From contig NZ_LBJC01000005.1 of the NCBI RefSeq assembly GCF_004114535.1, forward strand, positions 310,001-374,000: 64,000 nucleotides of DNA, read 5' to 3'. Each line of letters starts with the position of its first letter. The stretch's first letter is position 1. This document shows, in pieces, positions 1-8,859 of this stretch. The stretch is from Bradyrhizobium nanningense (lineage in GTDB: Bacteria; Pseudomonadota; Alphaproteobacteria; Rhizobiales; Xanthobacteraceae). The notes beneath the pieces are model-generated. The model saw nothing but the letters and a program-made list of their open reading frames with translations, ran no database searches and was not told where the DNA came from. Both the position numbers and the translations under genes were made by a program.

Positions 1-977
1 ACGACCGCGAGTTCATCAACCGCGTGATCTCCAAGGTGATCGAGATCGATTCAGGCTCGCTCACCACCTACACCGGCGACTACGAATTCTACGAGCAGCA
101 GCGCGCGCAGAACGAGAAGCAGCAGCAGGCGCAGTTCGAGCGCCAGCAGGCGATGCTCGCCAAGGAGATCAAGTTCATCGAGCGCTTCAAGGCGCGCGCC
201 TCGCATGCGGCACAGGTGCAGAGCCGGGTGAAGAAGCTCGACAAGATCGAACGGGTCGAGCCGCCGCGGCGCCGCCAGAGCGTGGCGTTCGACTTCCCGC
301 CGGCGCCGCGCTCGGGCGAGGACGTCGTCGCGCTCAAGAGCGTGCACAAGGGATACGGCTCAAAGCGCATCTATGACGGACTGGATTTCATGATCCGCCG
401 CAGGGAGCGCTGGTGCGTGATGGGCGTCAACGGCGCCGGCAAGTCGACGCTGCTCAAGCTGGTCGCGGGCGCGAGCGAGCCGGATCAGGGCACGGTGGCG
501 CTGGGTGGCAGCGTCAAGATGGGCTATTTCGCCCAGCACGCGATGGATCTGCTCGACGGTGAGCAGACGGTGTTTCAGTCGCTCGAATATGCGTTTCCGA
601 CTGCAGGGCAGGGTAGCTTGCGCGCGCTCGCCGGCTGCTTCGGCTTCTCCGGCGACGACGTCGAGAAGCGCTGCCGCGTGCTGTCAGGCGGTGAGAAGGC
701 GCGCCTGGTGATGGCCAAGATGCTGTTCGATCCGCCGAACTTCCTGGTGCTGGACGAGCCGACCAACCATCTCGACCTCGCCACCAAGGAGATGCTGATC
801 AACGCGCTGTCCGACTTCGAGGGCACCATGCTGTTCGTCTCGCATGACCGGCATTTTCTCAGCGTCCTCTCCAACCGCGTGCTGGAGCTGACGCCGGAGG
901 GCATCCACCAGTTCGGCGGCGGCTATACGGAATACGTTGCGCGGACCGGGCAGGAGGCGCCGGGGCTGCGGTCGTAG
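1..977 (+). CDS. ABC-F family ATPase, 3' part (cut by left edge)
   Basis: The frame is open from base 3 to the TAG at 975-977 and encodes the last 324 residues, so the start lies outside the window; the GTG at 24 is internal. It opens in the tail of the first nucleotide-binding domain (DREFINRV), continues through a Glu/Gln/Arg-rich interdomain linker (about residues 35-85), then a complete second ATPase domain: Walker A GVNGAGKST, signature LSGGEKAR, Walker B FLVLDEPTNHLD and the H-loop SHDRHF. There are no membrane segments, which separates ABC-F from ABC transporters. Known ABC-F proteins act on ribosomes (EttA/Uup type), and that role is inferred. The C-terminus reads APGLRS, a peptide encoded again about 520 bases downstream (see 1479-1498). 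Confidence 0.93.
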   Translation, partial: DREFINRVISKVIEIDSGSLTTYTGDYEFYEQQRAQNEKQQQAQFERQQAMLAKEIKFIERFKARASHAAQVQSRVKKLDKIERVEPPRRRQSVAFDFPPAPRSGEDVVALKSVHKGYGSKRIYDGLDFMIRRRERWCVMGVNGAGKSTLLKLVAGASEPDQGTVALGGSVKMGYFAQHAMDLLDGEQTVFQSLEYAFPTAGQGSLRALAGCFGFSGDDVEKRCRVLSGGEKARLVMAKMLFDPPNFLVLDEPTNHLDLATKEMLINALSDFEGTMLFVSHDRHFLSVLSNRVLELTPEGIHQFGGGYTEYVARTGQEAPGLRS

Positions 978-981
978 TTGG

Positions 982-1341
982 CTACGTCAGGTTTTGCCGG
1001 AACCACTCCAGGCGTTCTTGCTCGTCTTTGGGAGATCGCCTCTGGACGAGCACGAACCCCACAAGTCTATCGGCTTGGTCCGAGCAAAAGCTGCCGAACC
1101 ATCCGTCCGTGGCGAACACCGTCACCGCAAGAGGATCCGTCGGCTGCAAGTTCTCCAGGACGGATAGCAGAGACGAAAGGCCGTATGTGACCGTGCCGGC
1201 CTCTGTCGTGGTTGCCTGCCTTATCCGATAAACTCGCAAAAACTCTCCTGCGGGCGAGAAGATCGACTCTTCTCCTGACGGAACGATTCTGATGAGGTCC
1301 GATCGTTTTAGAAGGCGAGTGCCGCTTGGTTGTCTTCGCAT
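982..1341 (-). CDS. hypothetical protein, 119 aa, in a probable insertion
   Basis: An ATG-initiated frame of 119 residues with no family I recognise. It has no signal peptide, membrane segment or obvious motif, and ends in a charged stretch (QRRSPKDEQERLEWF). It lies in a segment less GC-rich than its neighbours, between the ABC-F stop and a second copy of the ABC-F tail, which suggests it arrived by insertion. An overlapping frame just upstream reads like protein too, so this could be the 3' fragment of a longer frameshifted gene. The gene call is tentative. Confidence 0.45.
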   Translation of the reverse strand: MRRQPSGTRLLKRSDLIRIVPSGEESIFSPAGEFLRVYRIRQATTTEAGTVTYGLSSLLSVLENLQPTDPLAVTVFATDGWFGSFCSDQADRLVGFVLVQRRSPKDEQERLEWFRQNLT

Positions 1342-1478
1342 GCGGCAACAGAGCGACCATCTGCGCTAGCAATTCGGCTGGGATAGCCACTGCGTCTCTC
1401 CGATGGTGCACTGTGCCATGGTAGCTTTCGTGCGGAGCTTGCCAAGAGGCATCATGTCGTCCGGTTCTCACCAGAAAA

Positions 1479-1498
1479 CGCCGGGGCTGCGCAGCTAA
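1479..1498 (+). repeat. duplicated remnant of the ABC-F 3' end
   Basis: The 13-mer CGCCGGGGCTGCG occurs at 958-970 inside the ABC-F gene and again at 1479-1491. In the second copy, followed in frame to the TAA at 1496-1498, it encodes TPGLRS-stop, matching APGLRS-stop of the real gene although the last codons differ (CGC AGC TAA against CGG TCG TAG). Same peptide with different codons points to a diverged copy rather than a fresh duplication. The remnant also overlaps the stop codon of the phosphodiesterase on the other strand. Confidence 0.5.
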
Positions 1499-2547
1499 TC
1501 TTTGCTCTTGCCGGCGATCTTGGCGATGGCCTCGATCTCGTTGGTCCAAATGCCGCCGGAATAGCCTTGCGGGAGCCGGGCGAACGCTTCGGGCGTATCG
1601 ATGCCGCTGGAGAATTTGCCGCCGCTGTAGGGGCCGAGCACGAAGACCGCGCTGTTGACGTTGGCCATCCGGTTGAGGAAGCGGTCCGGCCAGCCCCATA
1701 GCCAGGGCGCAACGTTGATCGGCACAAGCAGCATCGCGTTGCGGCAGGCGGTGGGGACCAGACCGGTCCAGCCATAACCCATATAGCGGATCAGGCAGCT
1801 TTGGATCGCCGCGCGCGAAATGGTGCGCACACCAAGGGTGAGGCGACGGATCATGTCGATCGGCTCGTCGCCGCCATAGACCATGATCATCCCGCGCCGC
1901 GCGGCCGGCAGTGCGTTCAGCACGGCGGCAAGCTTCTCGCCTTCGCCGGGGTCGCGGCTTTTCACGTTGATGAGGAGTTGCTTGTCAGGAAAGGTGGCAA
2001 GCACCTCCGACAGCGTCGGCATCATTCCGATCCCCTTGCCGCGAAACGGAAAGGTCTTGCTGCCGTCGGCGGTGTAGCCGTAGCCGATGTCGAGCATTCT
2101 CAGCTTCGCCATGCTCTGCTCGCGCGTGACGCCCTGGCCGTCGGTGCGGCAGTCGACCGTCCAGTCGTGGAAGACGGCGAATTCGCCGTCGGTGGTCGGG
2201 TGCACGTCGAGCTCGACCACGTCGGCGCCGGCCTCGAAGCTGGCGCGCATCGAGCGCAGGGTGTTCTCCAGATAATCGTGCGTCGGCGGCAGCATCCGCG
2301 TGGCGGTGCAGGTGTCGTTCTTCAGGTCGCGCTCGTCAAAGCGTTGCGCCATGCCGCGATGCGCGAGCAGCACCGGCTTGCCTTCCCGATGCGGCGCCAG
2401 AAGACTGGTGTTGTTGAGATAGACGCCAGCCGCGACGGCCATCAGCGCCAGCGTAGCGAATCTGAGTTTCCTTCCCACTCGATGCTTCCCATTTCCAAGA
2501 TCACCGTCGGCGGTGTTTGAGGTTGATTTGCGGCGAACGTCACGCAT
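1495..2547 (-). CDS. glycerophosphodiester phosphodiesterase family protein
   Basis: A 350-residue protein with an N-terminal hydrophobic segment (about residues 28-45, membrane anchor or uncleaved signal) followed by a GDPD TIM-barrel domain. Family motifs are visible: HRG at residues 63-65, the metal-binding VELDVHPTTDG with E112 and D114, and the second histidine in VFHD (H127). Such enzymes hydrolyse glycerophosphodiesters from phospholipid turnover to glycerol-3-phosphate and an alcohol; the exact substrate is not readable here. The segment FPFRGKGIGMMPTLSEVL is the usual 'P(T/S)L.E.L' region of the barrel. The anchor suggests it acts in the periplasm. It is transcribed alone, away from the MBL-fold gene that starts at 2626. 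Confidence 0.88.
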   Translation of the reverse strand: MRDVRRKSTSNTADGDLGNGKHRVGRKLRFATLALMAVAAGVYLNNTSLLAPHREGKPVLLAHRGMAQRFDERDLKNDTCTATRMLPPTHDYLENTLRSMRASFEAGADVVELDVHPTTDGEFAVFHDWTVDCRTDGQGVTREQSMAKLRMLDIGYGYTADGSKTFPFRGKGIGMMPTLSEVLATFPDKQLLINVKSRDPGEGEKLAAVLNALPAARRGMIMVYGGDEPIDMIRRLTLGVRTISRAAIQSCLIRYMGYGWTGLVPTACRNAMLLVPINVAPWLWGWPDRFLNRMANVNSAVFVLGPYSGGKFSSGIDTPEAFARLPQGYSGGIWTNEIEAIAKIAGKSKD

Positions 2548-2625
2548 GGGCGCGGTGCGCGTTGCATGGCTTGAACGCTACCATGCCGGCCGCTAGGCTT
2601 CCCGAAAAAGGGGAGCGAAACAGCG

Positions 2626-3501
2626 ATGCGGCAGCTCAGGATCGGGGACATCACCATCGATGCGGTGATCGAGCGGGAGGGGCCGTGGCGGCGGCCTCAG
2701 GATTTCTTTCCGGCCTACGACGAGGGCGTTTTCACACGCCATCTGCCGACGATGGAGCCGGAGGTGTTCGACGCCGCGCGCGGCATGATGGTGATCACCT
2801 ACCAGACCTTCTTGGTGCGCACACAGCGCTACACGATTTTGGTCGACACCTGCACCGGCGAGGACAAGGGCCATCCGCCGCCCTTCGACTTTCCCGGCAA
2901 GGAGCGCTGGCGCAACGAATTGTTCGCGCTCGGCATCTCTTTCGAGCAGATCGACTACGTGTTCTGCACGCACCTTCACATCGACCACACCGGCTGGAAT
3001 ACGACCTTGCGCGACGGCCGCTGGGTGCCGACGTTTCCGAACGCGAAATACGTGTTTCATAAGGGCGAGTACGCAGCCTGGGAGGCCGAGCATGCCAAGG
3101 GTAGCAATCCGCCAGGCACGGTGTTTCGCGATAATTGCCTGCCGATCGTCGAGGCGGGGCAGGCGCTTTTGGTCGACGACGACTACGCGCTCGACGACAC
3201 CGTCACGCTGACGCCGACGCCAGGGCATTCGCCCTGCCATTGCTGCGTGAACATTGTCTCGAAGGGCCAGCGCGCGGTGGTCGCGGGCGACCTCATGCAT
3301 CACCAGATCCAGTGTCGCGAGCCGGACTGGTCGGCGCGGCCGGACTGGGATCCGAGGCAGTCGGCGGTGTCGCGGCGAAAATTCTTTGCGTCGGTTGCGG
3401 ATACCGACACGCTGATCCTGCCGGTTCATTTTCCGGCGCCGACGGTGGGGTGGATCAGGCCGCGGGAGGGCGCGTTCGATTATCGGTTCAGGCGGGAGTG
3501 A
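2626..3501 (+). CDS. MBL-fold metallo-hydrolase
   Basis: A 291-residue cytoplasmic protein of the metallo-beta-lactamase superfamily. The dinuclear metal signature HLHIDH (H116, H118, D120, H121) is intact. It is followed by TPGHSPCH (third metal histidine), an aspartate in VVAGDLMHH and a C-terminal histidine in LPVHF. The layout resembles N-acyl-homoserine-lactone lactonases and related hydrolases of unknown substrate, so a quorum-quenching role is possible but not shown. ATG 2626 follows the purine-rich AAAGGGGAGCG. The preceding phosphodiesterase is divergent, with a 78-bp shared upstream region. Confidence 0.9.
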   Translation: MRQLRIGDITIDAVIEREGPWRRPQDFFPAYDEGVFTRHLPTMEPEVFDAARGMMVITYQTFLVRTQRYTILVDTCTGEDKGHPPPFDFPGKERWRNELFALGISFEQIDYVFCTHLHIDHTGWNTTLRDGRWVPTFPNAKYVFHKGEYAAWEAEHAKGSNPPGTVFRDNCLPIVEAGQALLVDDDYALDDTVTLTPTPGHSPCHCCVNIVSKGQRAVVAGDLMHHQIQCREPDWSARPDWDPRQSAVSRRKFFASVADTDTLILPVHFPAPTVGWIRPREGAFDYRFRRE

Positions 3502-3508
3502 GGCTCTC

Positions 3509-3593
3509 CGTCATGGCCGGGCTTGACCCGGCCATCCACGACTTATTTGCCGCACAAGGAGCGTGGATGCCCGGGACAAGCCCGGGCATGACG
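3509..3593. repeat. palindromic intergenic repeat (GTCATGGCCGGG type)
   Basis: Two arms, 3509-3540 and 3562-3593, are imperfect inverse copies of each other (CGTCATGGCCGGGC against GCCCGGGCATGACG), and each arm also folds on itself (GGCCGGGCTTGACCCGGCC). It lies between the convergent MBL-fold and psiF-like genes and may serve as a bidirectional stop. This type of element is widespread in Bradyrhizobium intergenic DNA. Confidence 0.75.
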
Positions 3594-3644
3594 AGTTCGT
3601 GGAGCGATGGTTCGACAAAGAGGCAGCGAGATCGCGGCAGCGCC

Positions 3645-3893
3645 TTACGCGCTGACCTCGCACTTCTTCATAAAGCTGTTCTTGGCGGCGCCGGCGAGCG
3701 GCTTGCCGTCGGAGCCGACGGCCTTGGGCGCGCAGGCCTCCTGCTTGCACTTCTTCAGGAACGAGCTCTTGGCGGCGCCGGCGAGCGCCTTGCCGTCCTT
3801 GCCGACCGCCTTGCTCTCGCATGTTTCTTGCGCGAGGGCCGAGCCCGCTGCAAAGGTGGCAACGATCGCAACCAGGAAAATCCGCTTCATCAT
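3645..3893 (-). CDS. PsiF repeat-containing secreted protein
   Basis: An 82-residue protein starting at MMKRIF with a Sec signal peptide cleaved after ...GSALA. The mature part is two tandem copies of a unit of about 27 residues: C-(x)3-AVGKDGKALAGAAKSSFLKKC and C-(x)3-AVGSDGKPLAGAAKNSFMKKC. Each has a conserved Cys pair, a Gly-Lys-x-Leu-Ala-Gly-Ala-Ala core and an FxKKC end, typical of the PsiF family named after a phosphate-starvation-induced E. coli protein of unknown biochemistry. The cysteines probably form disulfides in the periplasm. An in-frame upstream ATG would give 101 residues, but the shorter start places the signal peptide correctly. Confidence 0.85.
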   Translation of the reverse strand: MMKRIFLVAIVATFAAGSALAQETCESKAVGKDGKALAGAAKSSFLKKCKQEACAPKAVGSDGKPLAGAAKNSFMKKCEVSA

Positions 3894-4095
3894 GGGTGTC
3901 TCCGTCAGCCAGAAATGGCGGAGAGATTGGAGCCGGGAATCGTGGCGCAATCAAGCTTGATGACGGCCTGTCGTCCTGTCTGCTCGACGATTTTGGCGCG
4001 CGAGGTCGGGCCAGGCGGCGGCCTGCTGCACTGCTCGCTGACGGCGCTGGGCGATCCTGCTAGGCTTGGTCAGCTGAGCTGGATGGAGCATCGTG

Positions 4096-4563
4096 ATGGA
4101 CGCAATGATCCCCAAACACCAGGAAGCCGCCGATCAGCATTCCCACCTGGTTCGGCCTCAAGACATGGAATGGCAGAGAACCCGCTTTCCGGGATGCGAG
4201 GCCAAGACGCTGCTGTTCGATCGGCGCACGGGCCTGATGACCGCCTTGATGAGGTTTGCGCCGGGATCGGTGCTGCCTGACCACGAGCATGTCGGCATCG
4301 AGCAGAGCTGGGTGATCGAGGGCGCGCTCGTCGACAAGGAGGGACCTGCTCAGGGCATCGCCTGCAAGGCCGGTGAGTTCATCTGGCGCGAGGCGGGTAG
4401 CCGGCACGCCGCCTGGTGTCCGGACGGGGCCCTGATCCTGGCGATCTTCCAGGTGCCGAACAAGTTCTTCGAAGCCGACGGCCGCGTCGTCGATGCCGCC
4501 GGCCAGGATTGGGATGAAACCTGGGGGCACGCCGCCGCGCAGAAGGCGCGGAGAATTGAGTGA
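4096..4563 (+). CDS. cupin-domain protein (ChrR/dioxygenase-like)
   Basis: 155 residues from ATG 4096; the GTG at 4093 is the alternative start. The cupin barrel is visible in FAPGSVLPDHEHVGIEQSWVIEG, whose two histidines and glutamate fit a mononuclear metal site, with a second motif around GSRHAAWCPDGALILAIF. The family covers ChrR-like anti-sigma cupins and 2,4'-dihydroxyacetophenone-dioxygenase-like enzymes; a partner sigma factor is absent here, so a small metalloenzyme or sensor is equally possible. No signal peptide. The gene stands alone, with palindromic repeat DNA downstream. Confidence 0.8.
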   Translation: MDAMIPKHQEAADQHSHLVRPQDMEWQRTRFPGCEAKTLLFDRRTGLMTALMRFAPGSVLPDHEHVGIEQSWVIEGALVDKEGPAQGIACKAGEFIWREAGSRHAAWCPDGALILAIFQVPNKFFEADGRVVDAAGQDWDETWGHAAAQKARRIE

Positions 4564-4569
4564 GTCCCT

Positions 4570-4673
4570 GTAGCCCGGATGAAGCACAGCATAATCCCGG
4601 GCCCGGCCAACCGCATCGCTCGACCGCTCGCGTAGCGGGAATCCCGGATTGCGCTGCGCTTCCTCCGGGCTAC
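4570..4673. repeat. palindromic intergenic repeat (GTAGCCCGGA type)
   Basis: Ends form a perfect 10-bp inverted repeat, GTAGCCCGGA at 4570-4579 and TCCGGGCTAC at 4664-4673, with an internal GCTCGCGTAGCGGGA segment. It fills the gap between the convergent cupin and esterase genes and resembles the interspersed palindromic units seen elsewhere in this window. Confidence 0.75.
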
Positions 4674-4689
4674 GGACTTCGTGGCAAGC

Positions 4690-5652
4690 CTATGCGCCGC
4701 GCGTGAGCAGGGCCTTGAAGTCGGCCCGCGCGCGTTGCGCCTCGGCGCGCGCGACGTCCGAGGCGTCGCCCATGCCGAAATAGCCATGGATCAGGCCGGG
4801 GCCCTCATGGTGCTTGACCCGCACGCCGGCGGCCTCCAACGCGCGCGCATAGGCCGCGCCCTCGTCGCGGAGGGGATCGAACCAGGCGGTGGTCACGATC
4901 GCAGGCGCGACGCCGGCAAGGGATGCCGCGCGCAGCGGCGAGACGCGCCAATCGGCGGCGTGGCCGGGCTCGGCGAGATAATGGCCGCAAAACCATTCCA
5001 TCGTGGCTCGGGTCAGGAAGTAACCCTCGGCATTCTCCGCACGCGAGGGATAGCGCGCGTTCTCGCGCGCATCGGCGTAGCCGCCGAGGACGTCGGTCAC
5101 GGGATAGACCAGCAATTGCGCGGCGAGCTTGATGCCGGCATCCCGGCAGGCAATCGCGGTGGTCGCCGCGAGATTGCCGCCGGCACTGTCGCCGGCAACG
5201 CCGAGGCGTCTGACCTCGCCGCCAAATTCCGCGACGCGGTCAAACACGTCGCTCATTGCGGCGAAGGCATCCTCGAAGGCGCCGGGAAACCGCGTTTCCG
5301 GCGGGCGCCGATAGTCGATGGAGACGACGACGGCACCGGTCTCGATCGCAAGGTTGCGCGCCTGCCGGTCGTGGGTTTCGAGGTCGCCCGCAACCCAGCC
5401 GCCGCCGTGGAAGAACACCACTGTCGGCGCGGATGTGGTGCCAACCCGGTAGACGCGCGCAGCAAGCGGGCCGGCGCCGCCTTTCACCGTGATATCCCGC
5501 ACGTGATCGACGGGCGGTGGCGGGATGGCGGCGCGCGAGGCAGCCAGTGCGCGCAAGGAATCGCGGGCGCTCTGTGGCGTCATGACCGTGGGATCGCGCA
5601 TCGGCATGAGCGGAATGATCTGGGCGATGACGGGGTCGAGCGGCGCGGCCAT
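4690..5652 (-). CDS. alpha/beta hydrolase, HSL-family esterase
   Basis: 320 residues with all hallmarks of the hormone-sensitive-lipase family: oxyanion-hole motif FFHGGGW (H82-G85), nucleophile elbow GDSAGG with Ser156, the acid in TAWFDPLRD (Asp259) and the catalytic His in GLIHGYF (His289). There is no signal peptide, so it is cytoplasmic. Substrates are usually short-chain acyl esters; the natural one cannot be read. It is divergent from the nitroreductase, sharing about 120 bp of upstream DNA. Confidence 0.92.
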   Translation of the reverse strand: MAAPLDPVIAQIIPLMPMRDPTVMTPQSARDSLRALAASRAAIPPPPVDHVRDITVKGGAGPLAARVYRVGTTSAPTVVFFHGGGWVAGDLETHDRQARNLAIETGAVVVSIDYRRPPETRFPGAFEDAFAAMSDVFDRVAEFGGEVRRLGVAGDSAGGNLAATTAIACRDAGIKLAAQLLVYPVTDVLGGYADARENARYPSRAENAEGYFLTRATMEWFCGHYLAEPGHAADWRVSPLRAASLAGVAPAIVTTAWFDPLRDEGAAYARALEAAGVRVKHHEGPGLIHGYFGMGDASDVARAEAQRARADFKALLTRGA

Positions 5653-5771
5653 GGCGAGTCCTCCAGGGTTCTTGGTCTTGCTTGCGGGTTAGCATAGATT
5701 TTGCGCGCCGCATCGGCAACCGGCCACGTGTCGTCACGCCGGGGGATGAACGGGTAGGGAGGTTCTCAGAG

Positions 5772-6449
5772 GTGGAATTCGAAACGCTGGTCCAGTCGCG
5801 CCGCAGCGTGCGTGGCTTCAAGACGGAGCCGGTGCCGCGCACTGTGATCGAGGCGATCATCGAGAGCGCCAAGCGCGCGCCGTCGTCGATGAACACTCAG
5901 CCGTGGCATGTCCACGTGCTCACAGGCAGCCCGCTCGAAGAGGTGCGCCGCCGCAACATGGAGGAGATGGTCGGCGGCGCCAAGGTCAAGCGCGACATCA
6001 TCAGTCACGGCGAGTACCAGGGCGTGCACCGCTCGCGGCAGGTCGACATCGCCAAGAAGCTGTTCGGCGCGATGGGGATCGCGCGCGACGACAAGCCGAT
6101 GCGGCAGGACTGGGTGCTGCGCGGCTTCCGTCAGTTCGACGCGCCGGTGTCGCTGGTCTTGACCTACGACCGCGTGCTCGATCCCGGTGCGGTCTGCCAT
6201 TTCGATCTCGGCGCGCTCTGCTACGGCATCGTGCTCGCAGCTTGGGACCGCGGCCTCGGCTCCGTCATCAACGGGCAGGGCATCATGCGCTCCGACATCG
6301 TGCGCGAGGTGGCGAAGATTCCGGAGGACGAGGTCATCATGACTTGCGTCGCGCTGGGCTATCCGGACGACGGCTTTGCCGCAAACGCGGTGCGCTCGGA
6401 TCGCGAGGCGAACGACGACTTCGTGCGCTTCATCGGCTTCGCCGATTGA
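5772..6449 (+). CDS. nitroreductase family protein
   Basis: 225 residues from GTG 5772, preceded by the ribosome-binding-like GGGAGG at 5757-5762. An in-frame TTG at 5682 would add a 30-residue tail unlike the family, so I prefer the GTG. FMN-binding features are RRSVRGF near the N-terminus, KRAPSSMNTQPW, and the late GLGSVINGQG and ALGYPDD motifs typical of NfnB/NfsA-like flavoenzymes. These reduce nitroaromatics or quinones with NAD(P)H; the physiological substrate is unknown. Confidence 0.87.
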   Translation: MEFETLVQSRRSVRGFKTEPVPRTVIEAIIESAKRAPSSMNTQPWHVHVLTGSPLEEVRRRNMEEMVGGAKVKRDIISHGEYQGVHRSRQVDIAKKLFGAMGIARDDKPMRQDWVLRGFRQFDAPVSLVLTYDRVLDPGAVCHFDLGALCYGIVLAAWDRGLGSVINGQGIMRSDIVREVAKIPEDEVIMTCVALGYPDDGFAANAVRSDREANDDFVRFIGFAD

Positions 6450-6532
6450 TGCACGCAAACATGCGCACATCGATCGAACTTGGCCTTTGAAGCGCGCTTC
6501 GGCATCGCCTTGAGTCCTTGCGGTGCACGAAT

Positions 6533-6546
6533 TTGATTCAGATCAA
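6533..6546. promoter_or_regulatory. FixK/FNR-type operator TTGATTCAGATCAA
   Basis: TTGAT-N4-ATCAA is a perfect match to the CRP/FNR-family site used by FNR and FixK2 in rhizobia. It lies 175 bp upstream of the FIST chemoreceptor and downstream of the nitroreductase, whose stop is at 6449. Activation from the usual -41.5 position would place transcription start near 6581, leaving a leader of about 140 nt. The regulatory role is inferred. Confidence 0.65.
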
Positions 6547-6593
6547 ACGTGCCGGCGCGATCGGTATCATGAGCCCGCGTTACCGGTGCGGTG

Positions 6594-6632
6594 CCGTAGT
6601 CCTACGGGGCCGATCCGTTGCGCAAACGCAAC
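6594..6632 (+). promoter_or_regulatory. two short inverted repeats in the FIST chemoreceptor leader
   Basis: CCGTAG-TC-CTACGG at 6594-6607 and GTTGCG-CAAA-CGCAAC at 6617-6632 lie between the FixK-type box and the chemoreceptor start. If transcription starts near 6581, both would form adjacent hairpins in the 5' leader. They could be operators or RNA structures; nothing further distinguishes them. Confidence 0.35.
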
Positions 6633-6720
6633 CGCGCGGCGCGCTTCATAACCGAATGGCAATTTCGAATCCGTAATTGATTCCTTTGAGACGCTGCTCG
6701 CGTCGAACAAGGATATTGCC

Positions 6721-8736
6721 ATGCTCTCGTTCTTTTCCCAGGCAAGTCGTAAGCAAGTCGCGCCGTCGATCGTGCCGGACGCTCCCGATGAAGCGCCGGC
6801 CTCCCGTGAGCCTTGCGCAATCCGGGTGCTCGAGTGTGACGACCGGCTGCAGAATATTTCCGAGAGCGACTTCGTTGTCGCGGGCACGCGCGCGCCGCTC
6901 GCCCTCGCGTTCATCTCACCGCACTGCGACTTCGCACGCGTGGTGTCGTCGTTGCAGAGGCTGGCGGGCTCGACGCCGGTGATCGCGATGTCGACCGCCG
7001 GCGAATTGTGCTCGGCGGGTCAGTCGCTCTACAAGGCGACGGGGGCGAACTGGTCCTCGGTCGTCGTGCAGATCTTCCCCGCTGACCTCTTTCAGTCGGT
7101 CAGCATCCACAGCGTTCGCCTCCACAACGAGGACATCCGCCAGGGCGCGCCGTCCAAGGCGCATGACGTGCGGATCGAGGCGATCGCCCGGGAGCTCGGA
7201 ACGATCCGCATGCCCTTCGTGATCGACGTGCGCGACACCATCGCCTTCGCGCTCGTGGACGGCGTCTCCGCGTCGGAGAACTATTTCATGGAGGCGGTGT
7301 ACAGGAGCGGCAAGTTTCCGTGCGCTTTCGTCGGAGGCTCCGCCGGCGGCAAGCTCGATTTCAAGAACACCTATCTCTACGACGGCAGGCAGATCCTCGA
7401 AAACCATGCCCTCATCGCCTTCATGAAGCTGGCGCCGGGCCGGGCCTACAGCATCTTCAAGACCCAGAACTTCAAGAAAACCGGCAAGTCCTTTGTCGTC
7501 ATGGGGGCCGATCCGGATCGGCGCACCGCCTCGGGCGTCCTGGAGGGGAGCGAGATCAAGCCGTTCGCGTCTGTCGTGGCGAAGGCACTGAACACGGCGC
7601 CGGCGAAGCTGATGTCGATGATGACGAAGCATTCCTTCGGCGTCGAGGTCGGCGGCGACCTGTTCGTGCGCTCGGTCGCCGGCATCGATGCGGAGACCGG
7701 AATCATCTCGTTCTTCTGCGACGTCAATTCGGGCGACAGGCTCGAACTCTTGGAAGCGACCGATTTCGTCGACCAGACGCGGCGCGACCTCGCTGCCTTC
7801 CTGCGCGACAAGCCACCGGCGATCGGCGCGATCCTGAACGACTGCATCCTGCGCCGCCTCAACAACGAGAGCCAGCTCCGCAACATGAGCGGGATGTGGC
7901 CGATGCCGGTTGCGGGATTTTCGACCTTCGGCGAGCTGTTCGGAATCAACATCAACCAGACGCTGACGGCGATCGTGTTCTTCGACGTCACGGAAAAGTC
8001 GTTGAGCGATCCGTTCATCGACCTGTTCCCGATCCACTATGCGCATTTCGTCGAGTATTTCACGCGGACCCATCTCAACCGCATGGTCCTCTTGAACCGG
8101 ATCAAGGACGGCATCGTCCAGCGTCTGATGGAGTATCTGAGCGCCAGTGCCACGCTGAGCGGCAAAGTGGAGGGCGCGCTGCAGCAGACGGCATCGATCA
8201 ACGCGATCGTGGAGGAGATCCGTTCGGTCATCATGGCGAGCGCGCAATCCGCGGCGAAGGCGACCGACACCACGGCACTGTCGCAGGAGTTCGCCGGCCT
8301 CACTCAGGCCATGAACGGGCTGCGCGACATCCTCAAGATCATCGACACGATCGCGGGCCAGACCAACCTGCTCGCGCTCAACGCGACGATCGAGTCGGCC
8401 CGCGCCGGCGAGGCGGGGCGGGGCTTTTCGGTGGTTGCGACCGAGGTGAAGAAGCTCGCGCAGGACACCAAGAGCAGCCTCACGCACACCCATGCGTCGA
8501 TCGGAGGCATGGAAACCTCGCTCGCGTCGCTGGGAGCCAATATCGACAACACCCGGAGTCAGCTGATCCAGACCCAGGAGGGTTACAACAGCATCGTGAC
8601 CCAGATCGAGGACATGTTCAAGAATCTTCAGATGATCAACACGGTGCTGTCGGATCTCGAAAGCTTCGTGCGCGACCGCAACGGGGCATTGACGAGCGCG
8701 ATGCACGACATCGAGACGTTGAAACGGATCGGCTAG
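6721..8736 (+). CDS. FIST-domain soluble methyl-accepting chemotaxis protein
   Basis: 671 residues without any membrane segment, so a cytoplasmic receptor. The first 400 residues carry FIST-N (with [12 protein letters not shown]) and FIST-C (near [10 protein letters not shown]), a sensory module thought to bind small ligands such as amino acids. The C-terminal part is a chemoreceptor signalling domain with the hairpin-tip sequence [20 protein letters not shown] near residues 545-565 that contacts CheA/CheW. No HAMP domain and no C-terminal CheR-binding pentapeptide are seen. A FixK-type box upstream suggests induction under low oxygen. No che genes are nearby, so it must signal to a distant chemotaxis cluster. 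Confidence 0.92.
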   Translation: MLSFFSQASRKQVAPSIVPDAPDEAPASREPCAIRVLECDDRLQNISESDFVVAGTRAPLALAFISPHCDFARVVSSLQRLAGSTPVIAMSTAGELCSAGQSLYKATGANWSSVVVQIFPADLFQSVSIHSVRLHNEDIRQGAPSKAHDVRIEAIARELGTIRMPFVIDVRDTIAFALVDGVSASENYFMEAVYRSGKFPCAFVGGSAGGKLDFKNTYLYDGRQILENHALIAFMKLAPGRAYSIFKTQNFKKTGKSFVVMGADPDRRTASGVLEGSEIKPFASVVAKALNTAPAKLMSMMTKHSFGVEVGGDLFVRSVAGIDAETGIISFFCDVNSGDRLELLEATDFVDQTRRDLAAFLRDKPPAIGAILNDCILRRLNNESQLRNMSGMWPMPVAGFSTFGELFGININQTLTAIVFFDVTEKSLSDPFIDLFPIHYAHFVEYFTRTHLNRMVLLNRIKDGIVQRLMEYLSASATLSGKVEGALQQTASINAIVEEIRSVIMASAQSAAKATDTTALSQEFAGLTQAMNGLRDILKIIDTIAGQTNLLALNATIESARAGEAGRGFSVVATEVKKLAQDTKSSLTHTHASIGGMETSLASLGANIDNTRSQLIQTQEGYNSIVTQIEDMFKNLQMINTVLSDLESFVRDRNGALTSAMHDIETLKRIG

Positions 8737-8859
8737 GACGCAGAGTCCGCCCCGCCGCAGATTTTGGTGACGACCATTCACTTGGCTCTTGCAATCTCGT
8801 CGCGCTAGCAGGAACAATACGCCTCGTGAGAGGTTTGTTGCTGGCGCGAGGGAATTGAC

